Assembly (NCBI GenBank): GCA_964429135.1
Contig: CAYSAU010000001.1
Coordinates: 62,001-126,000, forward strand
Length of the DNA: 64,000 nt
Direction: 5' to 3'
From: CAZSDU01 sp964429135
GTDB lineage: Bacteria; Bacteroidota; Bacteroidia; Bacteroidales; FEN-979
The notes beneath the pieces were generated by a model. That model was given only the letters and a program-made list of their open reading frames with translations. It did no database searches and was not told where the DNA came from. Each line of letters opens with the position of its first letter. Within the stretch, counting starts at the first letter, position 1. Positions 34,854 to 43,950 of the stretch are shown piece after piece. A program made the position numbers and the translations under genes.

Positions 34854-37055
34854 ATGGTGGCAGGTACAGGTGTAGATAAAATCCATGAGGTTTTAAAGAA
34901 AGTATTTGGGTATGATAGTTTTAAGGGGAATCAGGAAGCCATCATCCGCAATCTGTTAGCAGACAAAGATTGTTTTGTCATCATGCCCACGGGGGGTGGG
35001 AAGTCGCTATGTTATCAGCTTCCTGCCATGATGAAAAAGGGCACCGCCATCATCGTATCTCCCCTGATTGCTCTGATGAAAAACCAGGTTGATTCAATCC
35101 GCAGTTTCGGGACAGAGACTGATCTTGCTCATTTCATGAATTCTTCCCTGACCAAACAGGAAATTACTCAGGTGAAAAAGGATATTGTAGACGGAAAGAC
35201 AAAATTATTGTATGTGGCTCCTGAAACGATCACCAAGGAAGAAAACATAGAATTTCTTAAAAATATTCGGATTTCTTTTTATGCCATTGATGAGGCTCAT
35301 TGTATTTCTGAGTGGGGGCATGATTTCAGGCCTGAATATCGCAGGCTCAGGCCTATCATAGATGCCATTGGCCAAAAGGTCCCCGTCATTGCCCTCACGG
35401 CAACAGCCACACCCAAAGTGCAGCAGGACATTCAAAAGAACCTGAACATGATGGACGCTGGTGTCTTTTTATCCTCATTTAATCGGCCCAATCTTTATTA
35501 TGAAGTGAAAGCCAAAACGAAAAATGTGGCTAAAGACATCATCAAATATATCAAGGGACAAGCAGGAAAATCAGGAATTGTCTATTGCCTCAGCCGGAAA
35601 AAAGTTGAAGAACTGGCAGAAACTTTTGTGGTCAATGGGATTAAGGCACTGCCGTATCATGCAGGGCTTGATGCCGCCACTCGCCGTCAGAATCAGGATA
35701 AATTTCTGATGGAAGAAGTAGATGTCATCGTTGCCACCATTGCTTTTGGTATGGGCATTGATAAACCGGATGTGCGTTATGTTATACATAACGACATGCC
35801 TAAAAGTTTGGAAGGATATTATCAGGAGACCGGTCGTGCAGGGCGCGACGATGGAGAAGGGAACTGTATTGCTTATTACAGTTATGACGACATTCAGAAG
35901 CTGGAAAAATTTTTAAAAGGCAAGGCCGTCGCCGAACAGGAAATCGCTAAACAATTATTGATGGAAACGGTTGCCTATAGCGAATCTTCTGTATGCCGGC
36001 GAAAACAATTGCTACATTATTTCGGAGAAATTTATACGGAAGAGAATTGTCAGAATTGTGATAATTGCATGCATCCAAAGAAAAAATTCGAAGGCAAAGC
36101 ATATGTTCAGCTGGTACTTGAAACAGTGCTCGCAGTTAAACAACAGTTTAAGAACAAACACATCATCAATATTATTCTGGGGAAAAGTACGGCTACTATA
36201 AAATCATACAAGCATAACAAGCTTGAAGTATTTGGAAAAGGTGCCGATCATGATGAGAAGTTCTGGAATGCAGTTGTCCGGCAAACCCTTATTGAATGCC
36301 TGCTTACCAAAGATATTGAGAATTACGGTATTCTGAAGATCAGTCCTGAAGGTGCCAAATTCCTGAAGGAGCCATATTCCATCATGCTCGTGGATGATCA
36401 TGACTTTGAAAATCCAGAAGAAGAAGAACTGTTTGAAGCCCTCGGTTCGAAAAGCAGTACTGCTGATAAAACCCTGTTTTCACTGCTGAAAGATTTAAGA
36501 AAAGAAATCGCTCGCAAAGAAAAACTGCCTCCCTTTGTGATTTTCCAGGATCCATCGCTGGAAGATATGGCCATACAATATCCTGTTTCTGTGGATGAAC
36601 TTAAGCAGATTACGGGGGTGGGTGCCGGGAAAGCACTGAAATACGGAAAACCCTTTCTCGAACTGATCAAAGAATACGTGGAAGAGAATGAGATCATCCG
36701 TCCGATGGATATGGTGGTCAAATCCGTGATCAATAAATCAGGCCTGAAAGTTTATATTATCCAAAGCATTGACCGTAAGATCTCCCTGGAGGATATTGCA
36801 CTCGCAAAAAACCTGAGCTTTGACGAGGTGTTATCGGAAATCGAGAGCATTGTAGGCTCAGGGACAAAAATCGATGTGAATTATTACATCGATGAATTTA
36901 TTGATCCTTATCATCAGGAAGAAATCTTTGAGTATTTTCGCAAAGCCGAATCCGATTCTATCATAGACGCCCAGAAAGAACTGGGTGAAGATGAGTTCAC
37001 AGAAGAAGAGGTACGCCTGATGCGTATTAAATTCATGTCAGAATTAGGAAATTAA
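34854..37055 (+). CDS. recQ: ATP-dependent DNA helicase RecQ
   Basis: The 733-residue 3'-5' helicase works in recombination and fork repair. It shows Q-motif FKGNQEAIIRNLLA, Walker A MPTGGGKS, DEAH box (AIDEAHCISEWGHDFRP), TATATP, SSFNRPNLYY, then motifs V-VI (TIAFGMGIDKPDVRYV; YYQETGRAGRDD). The RecQ-C-terminal zinc site is CRRKQLLHYF...CQNCDNC, followed by a winged helix and an HRDC domain (about 520-600). A further C-terminal stretch of about 130 residues, rich in acids, is common in Bacteroidota RecQ. Confidence 0.95.
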   Translation: MVAGTGVDKIHEVLKKVFGYDSFKGNQEAIIRNLLADKDCFVIMPTGGGKSLCYQLPAMMKKGTAIIVSPLIALMKNQVDSIRSFGTETDLAHFMNSSLTKQEITQVKKDIVDGKTKLLYVAPETITKEENIEFLKNIRISFYAIDEAHCISEWGHDFRPEYRRLRPIIDAIGQKVPVIALTATATPKVQQDIQKNLNMMDAGVFLSSFNRPNLYYEVKAKTKNVAKDIIKYIKGQAGKSGIVYCLSRKKVEELAETFVVNGIKALPYHAGLDAATRRQNQDKFLMEEVDVIVATIAFGMGIDKPDVRYVIHNDMPKSLEGYYQETGRAGRDDGEGNCIAYYSYDDIQKLEKFLKGKAVAEQEIAKQLLMETVAYSESSVCRRKQLLHYFGEIYTEENCQNCDNCMHPKKKFEGKAYVQLVLETVLAVKQQFKNKHIINIILGKSTATIKSYKHNKLEVFGKGADHDEKFWNAVVRQTLIECLLTKDIENYGILKISPEGAKFLKEPYSIMLVDDHDFENPEEEELFEALGSKSSTADKTLFSLLKDLRKEIARKEKLPPFVIFQDPSLEDMAIQYPVSVDELKQITGVGAGKALKYGKPFLELIKEYVEENEIIRPMDMVVKSVINKSGLKVYIIQSIDRKISLEDIALAKNLSFDEVLSEIESIVGSGTKIDVNYYIDEFIDPYHQEEIFEYFRKAESDSIIDAQKELGEDEFTEEEVRLMRIKFMSELGN

Positions 37056-37066
37056 ACAAAAAAACC

Positions 37067-37720
37067 ATGCAAGAAGAAACACCATTTAAACCTGAAAACC
37101 CTCAGGGAGGGAACAAATTTTTCACTTTTAACCTGAATACCGTGATTGGAATCATTGCTTTACTCGGAATGATTGTCCTTTTTACCCTGTATTTCAGCGG
37201 AAAAAAAACAGAAATAGTCGAACCGCTTACTGCTCAGAAAAGTGGGAAAGCCTTATCCGTGGTATATCTGAACCTTGATTCCCTGAATACCCATTATGAT
37301 TTTGTAAAAGTTTTAAGAAGAGACCTTGAAGGGACAGGAAAACGTCTTCAAACTGAAATCCTTTCTGAACAAAGATCACTTGAAAAAGAAGCCGGAGAAT
37401 TTCAGCGACAGGTAGCCAGCAATGCCATTTCCGAAGAAAAAGCAAAAGGTATTTATGAAGGATTGATGCAAAAACAGCAGGCGCTAATGGAGAAAAAGGA
37501 AAGGTATACCCAGCAGGTAGCCGAACAGGAATTAAGCATGAACCTTAGATTAATTGATACCGTGACCAACTTTTTAAAGCGGTACAATAAAAAATATGGT
37601 TATGATTATATCATGGGTTTTAAAGCGGGTGGAGAAATTCTGCTTTCCAACGACACCCTGGATATTACCAGTGATGTGCTGGAGGTTATAAATAAAGAGT
37701 ATCAGTCGAAGAAAAAATAA
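37067..37720 (+). CDS. OmpH/Skp-like chaperone with N-terminal membrane anchor
   Basis: The 217-residue protein has a cytosolic tail (EETPFKPENPQGGNKFF), one span (LNTVIGIIALLGMIVLFTLYF) and a periplasmic part that starts with a beta strand (SVVYLNLDSLNTHYDF) then a long coiled-coil helix pair (about residues 90-150) and a C-terminal strand (YDYIMGFKAGGEILLSNDTLDIT...VLEVIN). This is the Skp/OmpH plan; Skp helps outer-membrane proteins cross the periplasm. The membrane anchor instead of a cleavable signal is unusual compared with E. coli Skp. It starts 11 nt after recQ. Confidence 0.8.
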   Translation: MQEETPFKPENPQGGNKFFTFNLNTVIGIIALLGMIVLFTLYFSGKKTEIVEPLTAQKSGKALSVVYLNLDSLNTHYDFVKVLRRDLEGTGKRLQTEILSEQRSLEKEAGEFQRQVASNAISEEKAKGIYEGLMQKQQALMEKKERYTQQVAEQELSMNLRLIDTVTNFLKRYNKKYGYDYIMGFKAGGEILLSNDTLDITSDVLEVINKEYQSKKK

Positions 37721-37725
37721 ATTCC

Positions 37726-38097
37726 ATGAAATTTCTTGTTCCCCTGTTTCTTATGATATTGCTGATATCGTGCGGAAATTCAGGGGACAGATCTGAAAGG
37801 GCTGCTTTTAAAAGCGATTCCATTCTTTCCAGGGAAATCATGATCCGGCTGTTGGTGGATATTCATCTGGTGGAAGCTGCCCTTGTCAAACAACGTAACG
37901 AAGGGAAAGAAGACCCTGCCATGGCAATCTTTTATTACAAAGGGATTTTTCAAAAATACGGTGTCACTTACCAGAGGGTTCAGTATAACCTCGAATACTA
38001 TCGTAAGGACCCGGCTGAATTTGTGAAGATGTATGAAAAAGTCATTGCCCTGATCAGTGAACGTCAGAAAAATTACGAACCAAGCAAATCGTTATAA
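37726..38097 (+). CDS. DUF4296 lipoprotein
   Basis: The 123-residue protein has a lipobox (FLMILLISCGN, modified Cys at 16) and a helical DUF4296 domain (LLVDIHLVEAALVKQRNEG; IFQKYGVTYQRVQYNLEYY; MYEKVIALISERQ). The family is known only from Bacteroidota and its function is unknown. It follows the OmpH-like gene by 5 nt, so recQ, ompH-like and this gene likely share a transcript. Its last 6 nt overlap the convergent lipoprotein gene. Confidence 0.85.
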   Translation: MKFLVPLFLMILLISCGNSGDRSERAAFKSDSILSREIMIRLLVDIHLVEAALVKQRNEGKEDPAMAIFYYKGIFQKYGVTYQRVQYNLEYYRKDPAEFVKMYEKVIALISERQKNYEPSKSL

Positions 38098-38517
38098 TTT
38101 GGTATAGGTGGCGGTAGCCGTGATCAATGTGGCTCCGTCATTGAGGGTATAATCCCAGATAATTTTTCCGGTTTCGGTTTGATAACTACCACTCCCGTTG
38201 ATGATCCATCCATCGCCTATTTCCTGGTTGTAGTCGAGGGTAATGGTATTACTGCTGATGGATGCTGCAGCCGGATTTCCTGAAGTTCCGGAATTGGCAA
38301 AGTTCTGGATGAAAATGCCATTCGTGGAATTGGGATCCGCAGAAATAGTGACCTGATAAGCGGATTTCTGCCAATTTTCGATCACGCTCCAACGACCCAG
38401 AAATTTTACCCTTGCATCAGTGCCATCAGTCCCTGTTGTTTCTCCTTTTATACAACCCTGAAAGCTTATGATCACAACAGACAGTAAAAGGAAATGAACA
38501 TAAATCGATTTTTTCAT
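38092..38517 (-). CDS. small lipocalin-like lipoprotein
   Basis: The 141-residue protein has a lipobox (VVIISFQGCIKG, Cys at 22) and a beta-rich domain that opens with FLGRWSVIENW and ends with GKIIWDYTLNDGATLITATATYT, resembling lipocalin-like families in Bacteroidota (RWxV... strands). The family assignment is a guess from pattern only. It overlaps the upstream membrane protein gene by 4 nt and is the last gene of the TonB receptor-deoC operon. Confidence 0.7.
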   Translation of the reverse strand: MKKSIYVHFLLLSVVIISFQGCIKGETTGTDGTDARVKFLGRWSVIENWQKSAYQVTISADPNSTNGIFIQNFANSGTSGNPAAASISSNTITLDYNQEIGDGWIINGSGSYQTETGKIIWDYTLNDGATLITATATYTKL

Positions 38518-39023
38518 ACCTTTTCTTTTTTAAAATAATAAACATAAACACTGAATATCAATGTAGTGGCAAGTTGGACGAGAATAAAAGTGAAGTTAGC
38601 TTCTTCCTGTAAAAATGTCAGTGAAAAAAATACAAGATAGGTCAGGTAACAGGCCAGCTTACTGATCAGAATGGCGGAGAACATAGAAAGAAAAACATGC
38701 TTAATTCTTTTCTGAAGAAGGAAAAACAAGAAAACATTTAGCAGCAGTTCGGCGGTGATGATAAGCATTTTTGAAAAAAACGGATGCCCGCTGACCAGGA
38801 AAGAAAAAAAAGGAAGTGTCAGGGCGAGGAAATAAGCATTGTTTTTCGTCCCATGGGCAAGGGATAGGATGATTATCATCCGCATGGGTTCTATCATGTA
38901 TACCGGAAGGCTGACCAAATGTGCAAGGGATGGGATCAGAAAGATAAACGCCAGGGCAAAAACGTCCAGGATGAAATTGACGATAAATGATTTCGAATAT
39001 AGGGTGGCGGTTATGGATTTCAT
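38514..39023 (-). CDS. small integral membrane protein, possibly ECF S-component-like
   Basis: The 169-residue protein has five predicted spans (FIVNFILDVFALAFIFLIP; MRMIIILSLAHG; YFLALTLPFFSFLVSG; MLIITAELLLNVFLFFLL; LVQLATTLIFSVYVYYF). The layout and length resemble substrate-binding S-components of ECF vitamin transporters, but no diagnostic motif can be shown, so it is left unnamed. It lies between deoC (26 nt upstream) and the lipoprotein (4-nt overlap). Confidence 0.65.
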   Translation of the reverse strand: MKSITATLYSKSFIVNFILDVFALAFIFLIPSLAHLVSLPVYMIEPMRMIIILSLAHGTKNNAYFLALTLPFFSFLVSGHPFFSKMLIITAELLLNVFLFFLLQKRIKHVFLSMFSAILISKLACYLTYLVFFSLTFLQEEANFTFILVQLATTLIFSVYVYYFKKEKV

Positions 39024-39048
39024 GGCTTATGATTTTATCACAAAAGTA

Positions 39049-39885
39049 TTAAAAAAGTTCTAATATCCGATCGGCAAGACGGCTTGCACCCAATCTGAAA
39101 TAGCGATGACTCAGCCATTCTTCGCCCAGTACTTCTTTAACCAGATAATAATAATTCATGGCTTTACCGATGTCGGCGATTCCTCCTGCTGGTTTAATCC
39201 CGATTTTTATTCCGGTTTTTTTATAATGGGAAAGGATCACCTCGAGCATGACAAGGACAGATTGTTCGGTAGCTGCCGGAGATATTTTACCGGTTGAGGT
39301 CTTGATAAAATCAGCGCCGGCTTCAATGGCAATTTCACTGGCTTTGGCAATATTTTCATAGGATTGTAGTTCCCCGGTTTCCAGAATTACTTTTAGGGTC
39401 TTTCCCCGGGTTATTTCCCTGATGGAATCAAGTTCACGATAGACCGTATGGTAGTTGTTTTCGAGAAAAGTTCCCCTGGAGATGACCACATCTATTTCAT
39501 CAGCGCCTTCATCCATTGCAAATTTAATCTCTTCCAATTTCACCTTCAGGGACATTTGTCCGCTGGGAAAAGCAGCAGCGGTGGTGGCCACATGAATACC
39601 ACTTCCTTGAAGCTCATGCTTAGCTGTATGGATAAAAGGAGGATAAATACAAACGGCTGCAGGAAGTGGCAAGGACTTATCTTTAAAGGATAGTGCTTTC
39701 TGACAAAGTTTTTTGATGCTTTCCGAATGATCAGAACCTTCCAAAGAGGTGAGATCAAGAAATGAAGGCAAAGTTTTCAGGATGTCGTGTGGAAAAGCTT
39801 TTACCGGATATTTTTTAAGAATCTGATGGCTGCGTTCTTCAACATCCGAAAAAGATATCCCCGACAAGAGAGAGAAAGAGAACAT
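39049..39885 (-). CDS. deoC: deoxyribose-phosphate aldolase
   Basis: The 278-residue class I aldolase cleaves 2-deoxyribose-5-phosphate to glyceraldehyde-3-phosphate and acetaldehyde. It shows LDLTSLEGSD near the start, AVCIYPPFI, EIDVVISRGTFLENNY, KVILETGEL and the Schiff-base Lys in DFIKTSTGK, with GIKPAGGI later. The length and signatures suit the family. It lies between a TonB-dependent receptor (11 nt upstream) and a membrane protein, which suggests use of imported deoxynucleosides; that link is inference. Confidence 0.93.
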   Translation of the reverse strand: MFSFSLLSGISFSDVEERSHQILKKYPVKAFPHDILKTLPSFLDLTSLEGSDHSESIKKLCQKALSFKDKSLPLPAAVCIYPPFIHTAKHELQGSGIHVATTAAAFPSGQMSLKVKLEEIKFAMDEGADEIDVVISRGTFLENNYHTVYRELDSIREITRGKTLKVILETGELQSYENIAKASEIAIEAGADFIKTSTGKISPAATEQSVLVMLEVILSHYKKTGIKIGIKPAGGIADIGKAMNYYYLVKEVLGEEWLSHRYFRLGASRLADRILELF

Positions 39886-39896
39886 GATATTTTTAT

Positions 39897-42206
39897 TTAA
39901 AAACTGAAACTAATTCCAAGGCTGGGCATCAGGGGTAATTGGTCCACCCTTGTATAAGAAACCCGGTCGAAATAAAAGATATTTTGTTGGTTAAGTGTAT
40001 TGGTAACACTAAGGATGACCTCTAGTTTCATGTTTTTCCCGAAGAGAAAAATCTTTTTCATACTCAGGTCAAGCCTACTGTAATAGGGAAGCCGGCTTTT
40101 GTTATAATCGGCATATAGGATCCCGAGAGAGCCATTAGCCGTGGAGAAATCACTACCAATATTTTCAAGGCTGATCATTTCATAAAAGCCCTGAGTTTGG
40201 GTAAAAGGGAAGCCAGATCCGTAATTATATCTGACGTCCAGTTCCCAGGTCAGTTTTTTATCAAAGTAATAAGTCCCGGTAATATTCAGGTTATGTCGGC
40301 GGTCATAAGGGGGGACAAAATTCATCAGCTCATCACTGCGGTGGATAAAGCCAAGAGAATAAGTAAACCATAAATGAATTCTTTTCCAGTCGTATTTTAA
40401 GGAAACATCTACCCCTTCAGCATCTCCTGTTTCATACACGAAATTAGTCCTTAAATATTCAGGTTTTGTAAGGTCATCCTTATCATAGATTTTATTTCTG
40501 TTGAGGCTGATGAGTTCTGGATAATATTTATAATATCCCTCAATATTCAAGGAAAGATTCTTTAAGATATCCCATTCCAATCCTAAAACGACCTGATTGG
40601 ACCGTTGTAAATCATTGTTAAAAGTTTTTCCCTTAAATGAACTGGGCAAATTTTGCGGACTTGAAATAAATCCGTAAAAAAGGTTAACGACATCCCGGTC
40701 ATAAGTAGTGCTGACTAGGTTTTGGGAGTACATTCCGGCAGCCATTTTCAGGCGGAAATTCTTGGCAACGTTGTACTTGACGGATAATCGGGGTTCTAGA
40801 GAAAGAGCGGAAAGGGAAGCATAATACTGTAAGCGGAGACCGGGTTCCAGGATAAACTTACCTAAAATCCATTTATATTTAGCATATCCGCTGACTTCAG
40901 TGGTATTCTCTGATTCATCAATCCTTCTTCCCACAGAGTTATAAAATTCAAAGATGGTTTTATAGCCCGATAGGTCCAGCCCTGTTTTCAGTGCATTTTT
41001 CCCGAAGAAATAGGTGAAATGCAAGCCGCCGTTAAACCCGGCGATGGAACTGTTGCGTGGGGATTGGTTAGCTTCTTCAAAGACAACTTTATAAAAGGAA
41101 TAAGCGAAATTCCCCTCGATCAGTACTGAACTCTGTCCCGGGATGGCGAGAAAATTCAACCCTCCTCCATATGAATTCCAATGATAATCCTGTAATAACT
41201 TATATTGTACCTTGTCTGAAAAGTCGAAGCCGAAAATGCTTACTTTGCTCCCGTTGGGTGTATTTACCGAAATCTTACCAAAGATATCGAGGTAATTGAA
41301 AGGAAGTCCGTCTTTGTCGATATACTCATAAAAAATCTTTGAGCTTTCTTTCAGGTAAGAATTTTTAATGGAAAAGATGAAGGAAGCGCTGGCGCTGTTT
41401 TCATTCTTAGGTTTTACGATGGGACCTTCCAGCAGGAGTTTTGCCCCGAAGGTACTCGCATCAATCTTGCCGTGGATTCGTTTTTTATTGCCATCCCTTG
41501 TGGTGATATCCATCACCGAGGAGATTCTTCCACCATATTCGGCATTAAACCCACCGGTATAAACGTCCACACTTTTCAGGATATCCACATCGAACACGGA
41601 AAAAAGGCCGATCGAGTGGAATGGATTGTATACAATCATGCCATCGAAAAGCACTTTATTTTGAATCGGAGGCCCCCCCCTGATATATAATTGTCCTCCC
41701 TGATCACCGGTAAAGATTACCCCGGGAAGGATCTGAAGGTACTGTGCCAGGTCGGGCTGTCCACCGATACTGGGTATTTGCTGGATTTCCTTTGGGGTGA
41801 TTTTGATGATGCTGGTCTGGGTCTGGGTCACTTTATCCTCGCGGGCTGCTGAGATATTTATCTCATCGAGATATACTGTGGATTTGTTCAAATACAGTTT
41901 TTGAGAGATTATTTCATTGGCTTTTATGGTGATGGGAATTTTCAGGGTATCGAATCCAACGCAGGTGACCATCAGGGAATAATCACCGGGTTTTATTTTG
42001 GAGATGACAAAATACCCGTTATCATCGGTGGTTGCACCGATGGAGGTTCTGTAAAAGTAAACATTGGTGAAAAGAACAGGTTCTCCGGTTTCTTTTTCAT
42101 AGATAAAACCGCGTAAAGTCCCGTACTGAGAGAATCCAGGGTTGTGAATGAGAATGAAAACTAAGAAGAGACCAAATAGGGGAAGTAATCTTACGGTGAA
42201 TTTCAT
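39897..42206 (-). CDS. TonB-dependent outer-membrane receptor with carboxypeptidase-D-like domain
   Basis: The 769-residue protein has a signal peptide (LLPLFGLFLVFILIHNPGFS), an N-terminal carboxypeptidase-regulatory-like domain (GTLRGFIYEKETGEPVLFTN, DDNGYFVISKIKPGDYSL), a plug domain (QQIPSIGGQPDLAQYLQILPG and FTGDQGGQLYIRGG) and a beta-barrel that ends in the aromatic C-terminus GISFSF. It is smaller than SusC proteins and has no SusD beside it. It leads an operon with deoC, a membrane protein and a lipoprotein. The ligand is unknown. Confidence 0.9.
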   Translation of the reverse strand: MKFTVRLLPLFGLFLVFILIHNPGFSQYGTLRGFIYEKETGEPVLFTNVYFYRTSIGATTDDNGYFVISKIKPGDYSLMVTCVGFDTLKIPITIKANEIISQKLYLNKSTVYLDEINISAAREDKVTQTQTSIIKITPKEIQQIPSIGGQPDLAQYLQILPGVIFTGDQGGQLYIRGGPPIQNKVLFDGMIVYNPFHSIGLFSVFDVDILKSVDVYTGGFNAEYGGRISSVMDITTRDGNKKRIHGKIDASTFGAKLLLEGPIVKPKNENSASASFIFSIKNSYLKESSKIFYEYIDKDGLPFNYLDIFGKISVNTPNGSKVSIFGFDFSDKVQYKLLQDYHWNSYGGGLNFLAIPGQSSVLIEGNFAYSFYKVVFEEANQSPRNSSIAGFNGGLHFTYFFGKNALKTGLDLSGYKTIFEFYNSVGRRIDESENTTEVSGYAKYKWILGKFILEPGLRLQYYASLSALSLEPRLSVKYNVAKNFRLKMAAGMYSQNLVSTTYDRDVVNLFYGFISSPQNLPSSFKGKTFNNDLQRSNQVVLGLEWDILKNLSLNIEGYYKYYPELISLNRNKIYDKDDLTKPEYLRTNFVYETGDAEGVDVSLKYDWKRIHLWFTYSLGFIHRSDELMNFVPPYDRRHNLNITGTYYFDKKLTWELDVRYNYGSGFPFTQTQGFYEMISLENIGSDFSTANGSLGILYADYNKSRLPYYSRLDLSMKKIFLFGKNMKLEVILSVTNTLNQQNIFYFDRVSYTRVDQLPLMPSLGISFSF

Positions 42207-42241
42207 GAATCTGATGGGTGTGGAAAAGTCATTATAGATTG

Positions 42242-42249
42242 CAAAGTTA
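42242..42249 (-). promoter_or_regulatory. -7 box (TAACTTTG) of the TonB receptor-deoC operon
   Basis: The complement reads TAACTTTG, 35 nt before the receptor ATG at 42206. A -33 TTTG at the normal distance is not clear. Confidence 0.4.
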
Positions 42250-42298
42250 GGGATTCAGCCTGAGGAAAAAAAGGAATTTAACATTTGGAAAAAATTCT

Positions 42299-42306
42299 TA
42301 CTTTTG
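42299..42306 (+). promoter_or_regulatory. -7 box (TACTTTTG) of iorA
   Basis: TACTTTTG at 42299-42306 lies 24 nt before the ATG at 42331. The in-frame TTG at 42304 is inside the box, which argues for the ATG at 42331 as start. Confidence 0.45.
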
Positions 42307-42330
42307 TCTTATGGAAAACATTTGAAGTAC

Positions 42331-43950
42331 ATGATACAAAAGCTACTTTTATTGGGAGATGAAGCCATTGCACAGGGTGCATTGGACGCCGGACTGTCAG
42401 GAGTATATGCTTATCCCGGAACACCTTCGACCGAAATTACGGAATTTATTCAGCAATCGGATTATGCCCGTGAAAACAATGTCCACAGCAGATGGTCCAC
42501 CAACGAGAAAACAGCCATGGAGGCAGCACTGGGGATGTCGTATGCAGGGAAAAGGGCCATGGTTTGCATGAAGCATGTCGGCTTGAATGTTGCTGCCGAT
42601 CCTTTTGTCAATTCAGCCATAACGGGAGCAAACGGAGGAATACTGGTGGTATCCGCGGATGATCCTTCCATGCATTCTTCCCAGAATGAACAGGATTCGC
42701 GTTTCTATGGGAAATTTGCCCTGGTACCTATCCTGGAACCGGCCAATCAGCAGGAAGCTTATGATATGGTTCACTACGGCTTTGACTTTTCAGAAAAATA
42801 CAAAGTCCCTGTCCTGATGCGTATCACCACCCGCATGGCGCATTCCCGCTCCGGGGTTGTTCGCAGGGGAGGGCGCGGACAAAACGAATTGAAGCTGCCC
42901 ACTGACCTAAGGCAGTTTGTATTGTTGCCTAGCATTGCCAAGCGTAGGTATAGAAACCTTTTAAAAGATCACATCTCTTTTATTGAAGAGTCAGAATCTT
43001 CACCATTTAATCAATATTCTGATGGAGTTGATAAATCCCTGGGGATCATTGTGAGTGGAATTGCCTACAATTACCTGCTTGAAAACTTTCACGGACAAAA
43101 AGTACCTTACCCCGTTTTAAAAATCGGGCAGTATCCCATGCCGCGTAAGCTGGTTGAGAAGATGGCTGATGAGTGCAAAGAAATGCTGGTAATTGAAGAA
43201 GGATATCCGGTTATTGAAGAGTTGATCAAAGGATATCTTGGAAGGGGTTTGAAAGTCAAAGGCCGGCTCGATGGCAGTCTTCCCCGGGACGGCGAATTAA
43301 ATCCCAATCTGGTTGCAGTTGCCTTGGGAATGAAAGATACTTTTGGATTGCCAGTACCGGATCTGATGGTAGGAAGACCACCTTCCCTCTGTAGCGGTTG
43401 TCCGCATATCGACTCTTATAAAGCATTGAATGAAGCCCTGGCCAGTTTACCGGTCGGACGTGTGTTTTCAGATATCGGTTGTTATACCCTTGGCGCACTG
43501 AAACCCTATGAGGCGATTAATTCCTGCGTGGACATGGGAGCCTCCATCACCATGGCCAAAGGCGCTGCCGATGCAGGAATGATTCCAGCCGTAGCTGTTA
43601 TTGGCGACTCCACTTTTACTCATTCAGGAATGACAGGCCTTCTGGATGCAGTCAATGAAAAATCCCCCATCACCGTTATTATTCTCGACAATGGGACGAC
43701 AGCCATGACCGGAGGACAGGATTCCCCTGCTTCCGGACATATTGAAGCCATCTGCAAAGGCATAGGCGTTGAAGAATCCCATATCCGTGTGCTGAAACCC
43801 CTGAAAAAATTTCATGAGGAAAATGTTCAGGCTTTGAAGGAAGAGCTTAATTATCCCGGGGTTTCCGTCATTATTCCCCGCAGGGAATGTATCGTTTCGG
43901 TGGATAAGCGCATGAGAGAAAAATTCAAGAAGAATCAAAATTCACAGTAA
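42331..43950 (+). CDS. iorA: indolepyruvate ferredoxin oxidoreductase, alpha subunit
   Basis: The 539-residue subunit binds thiamine diphosphate and, with IorB, oxidises aryl-2-oxoacids such as indolepyruvate to aryl-acetyl-CoA with ferredoxin as acceptor. It has the N-terminal pyrimidine-binding half (LLLGDEAIAQGALDAGLSGV, YPGTPSTEI, RAMVCMKHVGLNVAADP) and the TPP site VIGDSTFTHSGMTGLLDAV...VIILDN, plus CSGCPH. The C-terminal two-[4Fe-4S] ferredoxin domain of archaeal IorA is absent; the protein ends in RRECIVSVDKRMRE. The start is ATG 42331; the upstream TTG lies in the -7 box. Overlaps iorB (TAATG). Confidence 0.92.
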   Translation: MIQKLLLLGDEAIAQGALDAGLSGVYAYPGTPSTEITEFIQQSDYARENNVHSRWSTNEKTAMEAALGMSYAGKRAMVCMKHVGLNVAADPFVNSAITGANGGILVVSADDPSMHSSQNEQDSRFYGKFALVPILEPANQQEAYDMVHYGFDFSEKYKVPVLMRITTRMAHSRSGVVRRGGRGQNELKLPTDLRQFVLLPSIAKRRYRNLLKDHISFIEESESSPFNQYSDGVDKSLGIIVSGIAYNYLLENFHGQKVPYPVLKIGQYPMPRKLVEKMADECKEMLVIEEGYPVIEELIKGYLGRGLKVKGRLDGSLPRDGELNPNLVAVALGMKDTFGLPVPDLMVGRPPSLCSGCPHIDSYKALNEALASLPVGRVFSDIGCYTLGALKPYEAINSCVDMGASITMAKGAADAGMIPAVAVIGDSTFTHSGMTGLLDAVNEKSPITVIILDNGTTAMTGGQDSPASGHIEAICKGIGVEESHIRVLKPLKKFHEENVQALKEELNYPGVSVIIPRRECIVSVDKRMREKFKKNQNSQ

